DNA from: Bordetella genomosp. 7
Lineage (GTDB): Bacteria; Pseudomonadota; Gammaproteobacteria; Burkholderiales; Burkholderiaceae_B
NCBI RefSeq assembly: GCF_002261265.1
Contig: NZ_NEVK01000004.1
Span: forward strand, 558,001 to 622,000
Reading direction: 5' to 3'
DNA length: 64,000 bases
The notes under the pieces were generated by a model, which ran no database searches, was not told the origin of the DNA, and saw nothing but the letters and a program-made list of their open reading frames with translations. This document shows, one piece after another, positions 32,899 to 42,387 of this stretch. The position numbers were made by a program, and so were the translations under genes. The first letter of the stretch is position 1; each line of letters starts with the position of its first letter.

Positions 32899-35607
32899 AT
32901 GCGTACCGAAACCCCTGTAACCGTGTATCGCAAGGATTATCGACCCTACCCGTACGCGATTCCGGAAGTGTCGCTGGAGTTCGACCTTGATCCCGATTCC
33001 ACACTCGTGCAAAGCAAGCTGCGGGTGCAGCGCAAGGCAGACGCCGCCCCAGACGCGCCGCTCGTGCTCGATGGCACCGACCTGCAACTGATATCGCTGC
33101 GCGTCGATGGCCGGGACTGGCCGGCAAGCGGGTACACGCTCGACGACGAAACCCTGAGCATCTGCGGCCTGCCGCCCGAGGCCGTGGTCGAGATCGCCAG
33201 CCGTTGCCGGCCCCAGGCCAATTCGACCCTGATGGGCCTATACGTGTCGGGCGGCAATTTCTTCACGCAATGCGAGGCTGAAGGGTTCCGGCGCATTACC
33301 TGGTTTGCCGACCGGCCCGACGTCATGTCGCGCTACCACGTCACGCTGCGGGCAAGCCCCGACTTCCCCGTCCTGCTGTCCAACGGCAACCTGCTGGACA
33401 CCGCCACGCTGCCGGACGGGCGCCAGCAAGCCCAATGGGAAGACCCCTTCCCCAAGCCCTGCTATTTGTTCGCGCTGGTGGCCGGCCGCCTGACGCACCG
33501 CGAGACCACGGTGCGCACGGCGTCCGGGCGCGCCGTTCTGCTGCAGGTATACAGCGACCCCGGCTCGGAAGACCGCACGCAATGGGCTCTGGAATCGCTG
33601 GAGCGGGCGCTGCGCTGGGACGAAACCCGCTTCGGCCTCGAGCTCGACCTGGACCGTTTCATGGTGGTCGCAGTGCGCGACTTCAACATGGGCGCCATGG
33701 AAAACAAGGGCTTGAACATTTTCAATGCCGCATATGTGCTGGCCGACCCGCAAACCGCCACCGACGCCAATTACGAAGGCATCGAGGCCGTCATCGGCCA
33801 TGAATACTTCCATAACTGGACGGGCAACCGGGTCACCTGCCGCGACTGGTTCCAGCTCAGCCTGAAAGAAGGCCTGACGGTATTCCGCGACCAGGAATTC
33901 ACCGCCGACATGATGGCGCGCGATCTGGACCCCGCCGCGGCCGCCAGCGCGCGCGCCGTCAAGCGCATCGATGACGTGGTCACGCTGCGCGCCGCGCAGT
34001 TTCCCGAAGACGCCGGCCCCATGGCTCATCCCATACGTCCGGAAAGCTACCAGGAAATCGGCAACTTCTATACCGCCACGGTATACGAGAAGGGGGCCGA
34101 GGTCATCCGCATGCAGCACACGCTTTTGGGCGCCGAGGGCTTTCGCGCAGGCATGGACGAGTACTTCCGCCGCCACGATGGCCAGGCCGTGACCTGCGAC
34201 GACTTCGTCGCGGCGATGGAATCGGTCTACATGCGCCAGCATCCCGGGCGCGACCTTGCGGTATTCCGTCGCTGGTACAGCCAGGCGGGTACGCCGCGCG
34301 TGACGGTCACACTGGATTACCAACCCGCCACGCGGCGCTGCACCGTCACCCTGGCGCAACAATGCCCGCCGGTTGGGGTGGAAAAACGCGCCGGCAGCGA
34401 CTATGTCAAGCAGCCTTTCCACATTCCTTTTGCCCTGGGCCTGCTCGACCCGCAGGGGCGTGCCCAGCCGCTGCGGCTGGGCAACGGCGCGGCGCAAGAT
34501 ACGGTGCTGCTGGAATTGACGCAGGCGCGCCAGCAATGGGTGTTCGAAGACATTCCCGCCAAGCCAGTGCCATCGTTGCTGCGCGGATTTTCCGCGCCGG
34601 TGATCGTGGAATACAACTGGACCGATGCCGAGCTGGCCCTGCTGTCCGCCCACGACACCGACCCGTTCGCACGATGGGAAGCCGGACAGGAGCTCGCGAC
34701 CCGGCAGATACTCGGCCTGGCGGCGCAGCACCAGTCGGGCGCCGACCTGCGCGTGGACGCCGGGTTTGTCGACGCTTGGCGCGCGCTGCTTACCGACCCT
34801 GCGCTGGACGCGGGCTACCGCGCGCGCGCGCTGGCCCTGCCTTCGGAGAAAACGCTGGCCGAACGCATGCACGAGATCGACCCGCGCGCCCTGGCCGTGG
34901 CGCGCGACTTCCTGCGCGCCGCGCTGGGCCGTGAACTCGCCGATCAATGGCGCAACGCCTTCGATGCCAACCAGACGCCCGGTGCGTACAGCCCGGCCCC
35001 CGGCCCCGCGGGCCGCCGCGCCCTGAAGAACCAGGCGCTTGCACACCTGATGGCGGCGGAAATCAATGGCGCGCAAACACTGGCGCAAGACCAATTCGCC
35101 CAGGCAGACAACATGACCGACCGCCTGGCCGCCCTGTCCGCCCTGGTGAATCATGGCCATCCCGACGTCGCCGCCGAGGCATTGGCAACCTTCTATGCCG
35201 GCTGGCAGGACGATCCGCTGGTCGTCGACAAATGGTTCGCGCTTCAGGCCACCGCCATCAGTACCGATGTGGCTGCCGTGCGCGCGCTGATGGCGCATCC
35301 GGCCTTCACACTGCGCAACCCCAACCGCGCGCGCGCGCTGGTATTCCAGTTCTGCCTGAACAATGCGCGCGGCATGCACCGCCCGGATGGCGACGGCTAT
35401 GCTTATTGGGCCGAGCAGGTTCTGGCCCTGGACGCGCTAAACCCCGAAATCGCCGCCAGATTGGCGCGCGCGCTCGACAACTGGAGTCGCTTCGTGCCCG
35501 CGTTGCGCACGCCCATGCAGCAAGCGCTGCAGACGGTTCGCAGCCAGCCTGGCCTGTCGCGCAATGTTGTCGAAATCGTATCCAAGGCACTGGATCTCGC
35601 CGCTTGA
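32899..35607 (+). CDS. pepN: aminopeptidase N (M1 family)
   Basis: This 902-residue cytosolic zinc aminopeptidase contains the GAMEN exopeptidase motif ([12 protein letters not shown]) and the HExxH-18-E site ([26 protein letters not shown]). It has the alpha-helical C-terminal domain typical of E. coli-type PepN. ATG at 32899 ([19 protein letters not shown]) agrees with family starts; in-frame codons from 32854 give an unlikely extension. fbp follows after 37 bp. Confidence 0.95.
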   Translation: MRTETPVTVYRKDYRPYPYAIPEVSLEFDLDPDSTLVQSKLRVQRKADAAPDAPLVLDGTDLQLISLRVDGRDWPASGYTLDDETLSICGLPPEAVVEIASRCRPQANSTLMGLYVSGGNFFTQCEAEGFRRITWFADRPDVMSRYHVTLRASPDFPVLLSNGNLLDTATLPDGRQQAQWEDPFPKPCYLFALVAGRLTHRETTVRTASGRAVLLQVYSDPGSEDRTQWALESLERALRWDETRFGLELDLDRFMVVAVRDFNMGAMENKGLNIFNAAYVLADPQTATDANYEGIEAVIGHEYFHNWTGNRVTCRDWFQLSLKEGLTVFRDQEFTADMMARDLDPAAAASARAVKRIDDVVTLRAAQFPEDAGPMAHPIRPESYQEIGNFYTATVYEKGAEVIRMQHTLLGAEGFRAGMDEYFRRHDGQAVTCDDFVAAMESVYMRQHPGRDLAVFRRWYSQAGTPRVTVTLDYQPATRRCTVTLAQQCPPVGVEKRAGSDYVKQPFHIPFALGLLDPQGRAQPLRLGNGAAQDTVLLELTQARQQWVFEDIPAKPVPSLLRGFSAPVIVEYNWTDAELALLSAHDTDPFARWEAGQELATRQILGLAAQHQSGADLRVDAGFVDAWRALLTDPALDAGYRARALALPSEKTLAERMHEIDPRALAVARDFLRAALGRELADQWRNAFDANQTPGAYSPAPGPAGRRALKNQALAHLMAAEINGAQTLAQDQFAQADNMTDRLAALSALVNHGHPDVAAEALATFYAGWQDDPLVVDKWFALQATAISTDVAAVRALMAHPAFTLRNPNRARALVFQFCLNNARGMHRPDGDGYAYWAEQVLALDALNPEIAARLARALDNWSRFVPALRTPMQQALQTVRSQPGLSRNVVEIVSKALDLAA

Positions 35608-35644
35608 GTTCCAGGCCCTTATTCGCTGCCAACGGAGACCGCTC

Positions 35645-36670
35645 TTGAAACACAAAACCCTTACTCAATACTTGGTCGAGCAGCAGCGCTCGGCCGATGC
35701 GCTGGCCCCCGAAGTACGCCTGCTGATCGAAATCGTGGCCCGCGCCTGCAAGGCGATCAGCCACGCCGTCAGCAAAGGCGCGCTGGGCGGCGTGCTGGGC
35801 AGCCTGGACTCCGAAAACGTCCAGGGCGAAGTCCAGAAAAAACTGGACGTCCTGTCCAACGAAATCTTGCTCGAGGCCAACGAATGGGGCGGCCACCTGG
35901 CCGCGATGGCGTCCGAAGAAATGGAAACCATCCATCTGATTCCCAACCGGTATCCCAAGGGCGAGTATCTGCTGCTGTTCGATCCCCTGGACGGCTCGTC
36001 GAACATCGACGTCAACGTGTCGATCGGCACGATTTTCTCGGTATTGCGCGCCCCTCATCACGTGTCCGGGGCCGAAGTCTGCGAACAGGATTTCCTGCAG
36101 CCCGGCAACCAGCAGGTTGCGGCAGGCTACGCGGTGTACGGGCCGCAGACCATGCTGGTGCTCACCATCGGCAATGGCGTCGTCGGCTTTACGCTGGACC
36201 GCGAAATGGGCTCGTGGGTACTGACGCACGACCAGATCCGCGTACCCGAAGACACCAAAGAATTTGCCATCAACATGTCGAACATGCGCCATTGGGCCCC
36301 GCCCGTGCGGCGCTATATCGACGAATGCCTTGCCGGCACCACCGGCCCGTTGGGCAAAGACTACAACATGCGCTGGATCGCCTCGATGGTGGCCGATGTG
36401 CATCGCATCCTGACCCGCGGCGGCATCTTCATGTATCCCTGGGATGCGCGCGAACCGGGCAAGGCGGGCAAGCTGCGCCTGATGTACGAAGCCAATCCCA
36501 TGAGCATGATCATCGAGCAGGCGGGCGGCGCGGCAATCGACGGCAACCAGCGCATTCTGGACATCCAGCCCGAAAAGCTGCATCAGCGCGTCAGCGTCAT
36601 ACTGGGATCAAAAAACGAGGTGGAGCGCGTGGGCCGCTACCACGCGGAAGCGACAGCTGCGCAAGCCTGA
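35645..36670 (+). CDS. fbp: fructose-1,6-bisphosphatase class I
   Basis: FBPase dephosphorylates fructose 1,6-bisphosphate in gluconeogenesis. The 341-residue protein has the metal-binding [13 protein letters not shown], the [14 protein letters not shown] region and the C-terminal [28 protein letters not shown] start at 35645 ([14 protein letters not shown]) has a clear GGAGA ribosome site and matches family length. It forms a unit with pepN and is closed by the terminator at 36683. Confidence 0.94.
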   Translation: MKHKTLTQYLVEQQRSADALAPEVRLLIEIVARACKAISHAVSKGALGGVLGSLDSENVQGEVQKKLDVLSNEILLEANEWGGHLAAMASEEMETIHLIPNRYPKGEYLLLFDPLDGSSNIDVNVSIGTIFSVLRAPHHVSGAEVCEQDFLQPGNQQVAAGYAVYGPQTMLVLTIGNGVVGFTLDREMGSWVLTHDQIRVPEDTKEFAINMSNMRHWAPPVRRYIDECLAGTTGPLGKDYNMRWIASMVADVHRILTRGGIFMYPWDAREPGKAGKLRLMYEANPMSMIIEQAGGAAIDGNQRILDIQPEKLHQRVSVILGSKNEVERVGRYHAEATAAQA

Positions 36671-36682
36671 TTGCGCTGTCGA

Positions 36683-36714
36683 AGGTGTCCGGCTCTTGCA
36701 GGAGCCAGACACCT
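36683..36714 (+). terminator. terminator after fbp
   Basis: AGGTGTC (36683-36689) and GGCTC (36691-36695) pair with GAGCC (36702-36706) and GACACCT (36708-36714), one C:A mismatch interrupting the stem, followed by TTTTTAA. It begins 12 bp after the stop codon. Confidence 0.85.
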
Positions 36715-36761
36715 TTTTAACTTGAGCGCCGCAATGCCGGCTACCCGGCAAGCCAGAACGA

Positions 36762-36983
36762 TCAATCAACCTCTTCGATCGTCTTCACGTCGTCCTTGTT
36801 CATCTGGACTTTGCTGCCGTTCTGTTCGTACTCGTAAAAGCCGCTATTCTTGTCGTACTCGGGCTCATCCGGGGTCACGACCTGGCCGCCGTCGCGCGTA
36901 TGCACCACCGAGGGCGACGAGCAACCCGCCAGTACGCCGACTCCGGACAGGATCAGGGCAAGCGTCGTGGTCTTGAGTTTCAT
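36762..36983 (-). CDS. YgdI/YgdR-type small lipoprotein (DUF903)
   Basis: The 73-residue precursor has a signal peptide and lipobox LAGC (Cys21). A compact SH3-like domain follows, VVHTRDGGQVVTPDEPEYDKNSGFYEY.. and ..GSKVQMNKDDVKTIEEV, exactly the YgdI/YgdR layout. These lipoproteins are abundant in many proteobacteria, with unknown role. It is a single gene convergent with fbp. Confidence 0.9.
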   Translation of the reverse strand: MKLKTTTLALILSGVGVLAGCSSPSVVHTRDGGQVVTPDEPEYDKNSGFYEYEQNGSKVQMNKDDVKTIEEVD

Positions 36984-37139
36984 GGGCGTTTCTCCGTCTG
37001 GTTGAACGAAGTTTCACTGTAGGCTCGCGCCCGTGCCCGGACAGTGACGGGATGTCGGCAAAATGCATAAGTGTGTAATGGCGCGGCCCGCGCCGGCGCG
37101 CCTACGCATTGACGCGATCGTGCGCGGCGCCGGCGATAA

Positions 37140-37173
37140 AAAAAACCCCGGCATGAACGCTCCGGGGTTTTTT
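37140..37173 (-). terminator. terminator after thrC
   Basis: AAAAAACCCCGG (37140-37151) pairs with CCGGGGTTTTTT (37162-37173) around a 10-nt loop, 33 bp downstream of the thrC stop on the minus strand. It ends in a T-run in both directions. Confidence 0.85.
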
Positions 37174-37205
37174 CGGGGTTGCAAACTTACACAGCGGATA
37201 CACCC

Positions 37206-38615
37206 TTACACCTTGGCATGAGCCTCGATGTAGCGTCGAACCAACTGTGCGTCGCAGTCCAAGACCGTGACCCGCTGGGGCAGCGATTCCAGCCCTGCCA
37301 GCGCGGGCGGCGGCGTAACGGGACGGCCCAGGGCAGCCTCGATGGTGTCCGAGAATTTCGCCGGCAAGGCTGTCTCGAGCACGAGCATGGGCACGCCAGG
37401 CTCGACGAACTCGCGAGCCACCTTCACCCCATCGGCGGTATGCGGATCAACCAGAACGCCCGTGGTGTCGTACGTGGAACGGATAACTGCCAGCCGGTCG
37501 GCATGCGTGCTGGTGCCTGCCAGGAAGCCATAGCGCGATTCGAATTCCGGCTTCAGCTCGGACAGGTCGAAGTAGCCATCGCGCGCAAGCCCTGCCCACA
37601 ACGCCTGTACACGGCCCGGATCGCGGCCCGTGAGGTCGAACACAAAGCGCTCGAAATTGGACGCCCGCGAAATGTCCATGGACGGGCTGGACGTGGCGAA
37701 CGTATCGGCCGCCCCGCGCGGACGATAGATACCCGTGCGGAAAAATTCTTCCAGCACATTGTTCTCGTTGGTGGCCAGCACCAGGCGACGCACCGGCAAG
37801 CCCATGGATCGCGCAATGTGGCCCGACAGGATGTTGCCGAAATTGCCCGACGGCACGGCAAACGAGACTTCCTGCCCCGGCGCGGTGGTGGCGCGCAGCC
37901 AGCCCTGAAAGTAATACACCACCTGGGCCGCGATGCGCGCCCAGTTGATGGAATTGACAGCGCCGATGCGGTAACGCGTCTTGAATTCCAGGTCGCCCGC
38001 CAGGGCCTTGACGATATCCTGCGCGTCGTCGAACACGCCGCGCACGGCGATGTTGTGGATGTTTTCGTCTTGCAGCGAATACATCTGCGCGCGCTGGAAC
38101 GCGCTCATGCGGCCGTGCGGCGACAGCATGAACACGGCCACGCCTTTCTTGCCGCGCAAGGCATACTCGGCCGCCGACCCCGTGTCACCCGAGGTGGCGC
38201 CCAGGATGTTCAGGGTGGCGTTGCGCTGCGTGAGCACATACTCGAACACTTGGCCGAGGAACTGCATGGCCATGTCCTTGAAGGCCAGTGTCGGCCCCTC
38301 GGACAGGCCCAGCAGATGCAGCCCGCCATCGAGCGGGCGCAACGGCACGATATCTTCGCTGCTGAAGACGCCCTGCCGATAGGCTGCGCGCGTCAGTGCG
38401 CGCAAGTCGTCGGCGGGAATGTCGGTGGCAAAGCGTGACAGGACCTCATAGGCCAGTTCGGGGTACGACAGGCCGCGCCAGCTTTCGAGCGTTTCGGCAG
38501 AGATCTGCGGCAGCGTCTCGGGCACGGCCAGGCCGCCATCGGGCGCCAGGCCTTCGAGCAGGATGTCGCTGAAGGCTTGCGGGGCCATGCCGCCGCGGGT
38601 GGATATGTATTTCAT
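37206..38615 (-). CDS. thrC: threonine synthase
   Basis: ThrC (469 aa) converts O-phosphohomoserine to threonine using pyridoxal phosphate. The PLP lysine is in GPTLAFKDMAMQFLGQ, the phosphate-binding loop in LGATSGDTGSAAEYA, and VPSGNFGNILSGHIA is conserved. It overlaps the hom stop codon by four bases (ATGA), so hom and thrC are translationally coupled. Confidence 0.95.
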   Translation of the reverse strand: MKYISTRGGMAPQAFSDILLEGLAPDGGLAVPETLPQISAETLESWRGLSYPELAYEVLSRFATDIPADDLRALTRAAYRQGVFSSEDIVPLRPLDGGLHLLGLSEGPTLAFKDMAMQFLGQVFEYVLTQRNATLNILGATSGDTGSAAEYALRGKKGVAVFMLSPHGRMSAFQRAQMYSLQDENIHNIAVRGVFDDAQDIVKALAGDLEFKTRYRIGAVNSINWARIAAQVVYYFQGWLRATTAPGQEVSFAVPSGNFGNILSGHIARSMGLPVRRLVLATNENNVLEEFFRTGIYRPRGAADTFATSSPSMDISRASNFERFVFDLTGRDPGRVQALWAGLARDGYFDLSELKPEFESRYGFLAGTSTHADRLAVIRSTYDTTGVLVDPHTADGVKVAREFVEPGVPMLVLETALPAKFSDTIEAALGRPVTPPPALAGLESLPQRVTVLDCDAQLVRRYIEAHAKV

Positions 38616-39973
38616 GTCAGTGTCTCGACACGCAGGCGCGTCACGTTGGAACGCACGAACGGCAATTGCTCGATGCTGCAGATGGCGCGCGCCACATCGC
38701 CTTCTGTCGCCTGATGTGTCAGGAAGATGATGTCGGCCCCGCCGATATGGGACGGCTGCTGGATCATGGAGCCAATGGAAATGGAATGGTCGGCCAGCAC
38801 GCGGGCGATATCGGCCAGCACGCCAGGCTGGTCGTCTACGCGCAGGCGCAGGTAGTACGAGGTGCTGACCTGCTCGATAGGCAGAATGGGCAGGTCGGAC
38901 AGCGCATCGGGCTGGAAAGCCAGGTGCGGCACGCGGTTGCCCGGATCGGCCGTATGCAGTCGCGTGACATCGACCAGATCGGCCACCACGGCCGATGCGG
39001 TGGGTTCTTCGCCGGCGCCCTGCCCGTAGTAAAGCGTGGGGCCCACGGCGTCGCCGCGCACCAGCACAGCGTTCATCGCGCCTTCGACGTTGGCGATCAG
39101 GCGCTCGGCGGGCACCAGCGCCGGATGCACGCGCAACTCGATGCCATCGGTGCGGCGCTTGGTGATGCCCAGCAGCTTGATCCGATACCCCAGGCGCTCG
39201 GCGTGGGCGATGTCTTCCTGGGCCAGTTGCGAAATGCCCTCGATATAGGCTTTGTCGAACTGCACCGGCACCCCGAACGCGAGCGAGGCCAACAGGGTCA
39301 GTTTATGGGCGGCGTCGACGCCTTCGATGTCGAACGTCGGATCGGCCTCGGCGTAGCCCAGCCGTTGCGCTTCTGCCAGCACGTCGGCAAACGGCAGGCC
39401 GCGCGATCGCATTTCGGACAGGATGAAGTTCGTGGTGCCGTTGATGATGCCGGCCAGCCATTCGATACGATTGGCCGTCAGCCCTTCGCGTATGGCCTTG
39501 ATGATGGGAATGCCGCCCGCCACGGCCGCCTCGAAGGCGACCATCACGCCTTGCGCAGAGGCCGCGGCGAAGATTTCGTTGCCATGCTTGGCCAGCAACG
39601 CCTTGTTCGCGGTGACCACGTGCTTGCCATGCGCAATGGCTTCGAGCACGAGTTCGCGCGCCAGCGTATCGCCGCCGATCAGTTCGACCACGATATCCAC
39701 TTCGGGATCGCGCACCAGCGCATGCACGTCGCTATCGACCGCCACCCCGTCGCCCACGCGGGCGCGCGCCTTGGCGACGTCGCGCACGGCAACCCGGCTG
39801 ACCTCGATGCGCCTTCCGGCCCGGCGGGCGATTTCTTCGGCGTTGCGCGACAGCACTGTCCAGGTGCCCCCGCCCACCACGCCCAGGCCCAGCAAGCCGA
39901 TCTTGATGGGTTGCAGCTCGGCGCGCGGAAAGGAAGCGGGCGTGGCAGACAGCGTACTTGCAGAATTCGTCAT
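38612..39973 (-). CDS. hom: homoserine dehydrogenase
   Basis: This enzyme reduces aspartate semialdehyde to homoserine. The 453-residue protein has the NAD(P)-binding IKIGLLGLGVVGGGTWTVL, the catalytic core GIINGTTNFILSEM and YAEADPTFDIEG. A C-terminal ACT domain (about 370-453: YYLRLRVDDQPGVLADIARVLADH) is usual for feedback sensing by threonine. The start MTNSASTLS at 39973 is chosen; an upstream in-frame start at 40006 is less likely. Confidence 0.95.
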   Translation of the reverse strand: MTNSASTLSATPASFPRAELQPIKIGLLGLGVVGGGTWTVLSRNAEEIARRAGRRIEVSRVAVRDVAKARARVGDGVAVDSDVHALVRDPEVDIVVELIGGDTLARELVLEAIAHGKHVVTANKALLAKHGNEIFAAASAQGVMVAFEAAVAGGIPIIKAIREGLTANRIEWLAGIINGTTNFILSEMRSRGLPFADVLAEAQRLGYAEADPTFDIEGVDAAHKLTLLASLAFGVPVQFDKAYIEGISQLAQEDIAHAERLGYRIKLLGITKRRTDGIELRVHPALVPAERLIANVEGAMNAVLVRGDAVGPTLYYGQGAGEEPTASAVVADLVDVTRLHTADPGNRVPHLAFQPDALSDLPILPIEQVSTSYYLRLRVDDQPGVLADIARVLADHSISIGSMIQQPSHIGGADIIFLTHQATEGDVARAICSIEQLPFVRSNVTRLRVETLT

Positions 39974-40040
39974 TTCAGTTTCCAGATACGGCGGGCATCG
40001 GCACATGGCGGCATGCCGCCATGTGCCGACGGCGGCTCGT

Positions 40041-41228
40041 TTACTTCAGCAGCCCGTCTTTGCGGAACATATCCTTGATGCCGCGCACGGCCTGGCGCGT
40101 GCGCTGCTCGTTTTCGATGAGCGCGAAGCGCACGTATTCGTCGCCGTATTCTCCGAAGCCGATGCCGGGCGAAACGGCGACCTTCGCGTCAGACAACAGG
40201 CGCTTGGCGAATTCGAGCGAACCCATGGCCCGGTAAGGTTCGGGAATCAGCGCCCAGATGTACATCGAGGCCTTGGGGATCTCGACGTTCCAGCCCGCTT
40301 CATGCAGGCCGCGCGCCAGCACGTCGCGACGGCTGCGGTACTGCTCGACGACTTCGGTCACGCATTCCTGCGGGCCGTCCAGCGCCGCGATCGAAGCCAC
40401 CTGGATCGGCGTGAAGGTGCCGTAGTCGTGGTAGCTCTTGATGCGCGCCAGCGCATTGACGAGTTCGCGGTTGCCCACCATGTAGCCGATGCGCCAGCCG
40501 GCCATGTTATAGCTCTTGCTCATGGTGAAGAATTCGACTGCCACGTCGCGCGCCCCTTCCACCTGCATGATGGACGGCGCGACGTAGCCATCGAAGCAGA
40601 TGTCGGCGTACGCCAGGTCGTGCACGACCAGGATATCGTGTTCCTTGGCCAGCGCGACCACCCGCTCGAAGAACAACAGGTCGACGCATTGCGCGGTGGG
40701 ATTGCTGGGAAAGCCCAGAATCATCATCTTGGGCTTGGGAATGGATTCGCGCACCGCGCGCTCGAGCTCTTCGAAAAAATCGACGCCCGGCGTCATGCGC
40801 ACCGAGCGGATGTTGGCGCCCGCGATGACGGCGCCGTAGATGTGGATGGGGTAGCTGGGGTTGGGCACCAGCACGGTGTCGCCGCGGTCGAGCGTGGCCA
40901 GCATCAGGTGCGCCAGGCCCTCTTTCGAGCCGATCGTGACGATAGCCTCGCTGTCGGGGTCGAGGCCGACGGCATAGCGGCGCTGGTACCAGTCGCAGAT
41001 GGCCTTGCGCAGCCGCGGGATGCCCTTGGATACGGAATAGCCGTGCGTCGTGGGCCGCGTCGAGGCTTCGACCAGCTTGTCGACGATGTGCTTGGGCGTG
41101 GGGCCGTCGGGGTTGCCCATGGACATGTCGATGATGTCCTCGCCGCGCCGCCGGGCGGCCATTTTGAGCTCGCCAGTGATATTGAACACGTACGGCGGCA
41201 GACGCTCGATGCGGGAGAACTTCCTCAT
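40041..41228 (-). CDS. alaC: AlaC-type pyridoxal-phosphate aminotransferase
   Basis: The 395-residue class I/II aminotransferase begins [16 protein letters not shown] and has [11 protein letters not shown], the PLP-lysine motif [18 protein letters not shown] and a C-terminal [17 protein letters not shown]. This is the YfdZ/AlaC group, which makes alanine from pyruvate and glutamate in E. coli. In beta-proteobacteria the gene is commonly found before hom-thrC, as here (67 bp gap), which suggests that it supplies or balances amino groups for this branch. Confidence 0.9.
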   Translation of the reverse strand: MRKFSRIERLPPYVFNITGELKMAARRRGEDIIDMSMGNPDGPTPKHIVDKLVEASTRPTTHGYSVSKGIPRLRKAICDWYQRRYAVGLDPDSEAIVTIGSKEGLAHLMLATLDRGDTVLVPNPSYPIHIYGAVIAGANIRSVRMTPGVDFFEELERAVRESIPKPKMMILGFPSNPTAQCVDLLFFERVVALAKEHDILVVHDLAYADICFDGYVAPSIMQVEGARDVAVEFFTMSKSYNMAGWRIGYMVGNRELVNALARIKSYHDYGTFTPIQVASIAALDGPQECVTEVVEQYRSRRDVLARGLHEAGWNVEIPKASMYIWALIPEPYRAMGSLEFAKRLLSDAKVAVSPGIGFGEYGDEYVRFALIENEQRTRQAVRGIKDMFRKDGLLK

Positions 41229-41412
41229 GGGGACATTCCTAGGGTTAAGGCGGGACGCGCAGCGCAGTTTGCGGCGCAGCAAAACTCAGTAATCTAGCGC
41301 AAGCGGGCCCAGGCGGCAAATGGGGCATTCCACCCCCCCTCGCCCAGGGATATCCTGCAACATGGCCCGATTCCAATGCGCTATCATCGGAAGCATCAAG
41401 CCGGAGTTTTTA

Positions 41413-41871
41413 TTGAAGCTGCATACTGACCCTGCATCGGCCCTGAACACGGTAACCGCCTACGGTGACGGTTACATCGAGGTCAACCAGGTACGATTTT
41501 CCCACGCGGTGGCCTTCGGTCCCGAAGGCGCCGTCGCCGAGTGGCCGGTCCGGACCGCCACAGATATCACCGCCGCCCTGCTGCAGCAGGCTGCCGGCCT
41601 GACCCAGGCGACAAGCGACCCCATGGCCTTCCTGGACGCGCCCGAATCGGCGGCCCCGGCCCGTGGCCAGGGCCCCGAAGTGCTGCTGGTAGGCACGGGC
41701 GCGCGGCAGCGGCTGTTGCCGCACGACGTGCTGCGCCCCATGCTGGCCGCCGGCGTGGGCGTGGAAGTCATGGATACGCAGGCAGCCGCGCGCACCTACA
41801 ACATCCTGATGGCCGAGGGCCGGCGCGTAATCGTCGCCCTGCTGCCCACCGACGGAGATTCCCCCGCATGA
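41413..41871 (+). CDS. Mth938-like / NDUFAF3-type protein (DUF498)
   Basis: The 152-residue protein shows the family's YGDGYIEVNQVRFSHAVAFGPEGAV opening and the PEVLLVGTGARQRLLPHDVLRPMLAAGVGVEVMDTQAAARTYNILMAEGRRV core. Human NDUFAF3 helps assemble respiratory complex I; the bacterial role is unclear. A TTG start at 41413 has CCGGAGT upstream and matches family length; ATG 41362 is an alternative. It overlaps the next gene by four bases (ATGA). Confidence 0.82.
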   Translation: MKLHTDPASALNTVTAYGDGYIEVNQVRFSHAVAFGPEGAVAEWPVRTATDITAALLQQAAGLTQATSDPMAFLDAPESAAPARGQGPEVLLVGTGARQRLLPHDVLRPMLAAGVGVEVMDTQAAARTYNILMAEGRRVIVALLPTDGDSPA

Positions 41872-42332
41872 CGCCTCACATAGGCAAGCCCGCCCCGTCT
41901 TTCACCGCCGAAAGCACGATAGGCCCTCTCAGTCTCGAACAATGCCGCGGCCGTGCCGTCGTGCTGTATTTCTACCCCAAGGACAACACCCCGGGCTGCA
42001 CCACTGAAAGCCAGGATTTCCGCGACCTGCACGCCGATTTCCTGGCCACGGGCGCCGTCGTCATTGGCGTGTCGCGCGATTCCCTGAAGTCGCACGCGAA
42101 CTTCCAGGCCAAGCACCAGTTGCCCTTTCCCCTGATTTCCGATGCCGACGAAACCGTATGCAATCTGTACGGCGTCATCAAGCAGAAGAATATGTACGGT
42201 AAACAGGTACGCGGCATCGAGCGCAGCACCTTCCTCATCGATGCCGAAGGCCGGCTCGTGCAGGAATGGCGCGGGGTGAAGGTGCCCAACCACGCCAACG
42301 AAGTGCTGCAGGCCGCCCGCAGCATCGGTTGA
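41868..42332 (+). CDS. bcp: peroxiredoxin of the Bcp/PrxQ family
   Basis: The 154-residue thioredoxin-fold peroxidase has the peroxidatic Cys44 in YPKDNTPGCTTES, GVSRDSLKSH and a conserved ERSTFLID strand. E. coli Bcp has a resolving Cys five residues further on; here that position is Gln49. The enzyme may therefore act as a 1-Cys type or use another cysteine (for example in DETVCNLYG). It is translationally coupled to the DUF498 gene. Confidence 0.93.
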   Translation: MTPHIGKPAPSFTAESTIGPLSLEQCRGRAVVLYFYPKDNTPGCTTESQDFRDLHADFLATGAVVIGVSRDSLKSHANFQAKHQLPFPLISDADETVCNLYGVIKQKNMYGKQVRGIERSTFLIDAEGRLVQEWRGVKVPNHANEVLQAARSIG

Positions 42333-42387
42333 ACCGAGAACTTTTTTTGTCAGGCGCTATAGCCGGCCCCACAGGAGATCCCCCTAC

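Noticed and set aside
33238-35379. A 713-codon minus-strand frame opposite pepN
   Set aside because: The pepN strand shows GAMEN and HExxH motifs; the antisense product has no domain and typical shadow composition.
39974-40040. Threonine/isoleucine attenuator before hom
   Set aside because: The alaC-hom gap is only 67 bp and shows neither a Thr/Ile-rich leader frame nor a terminator.
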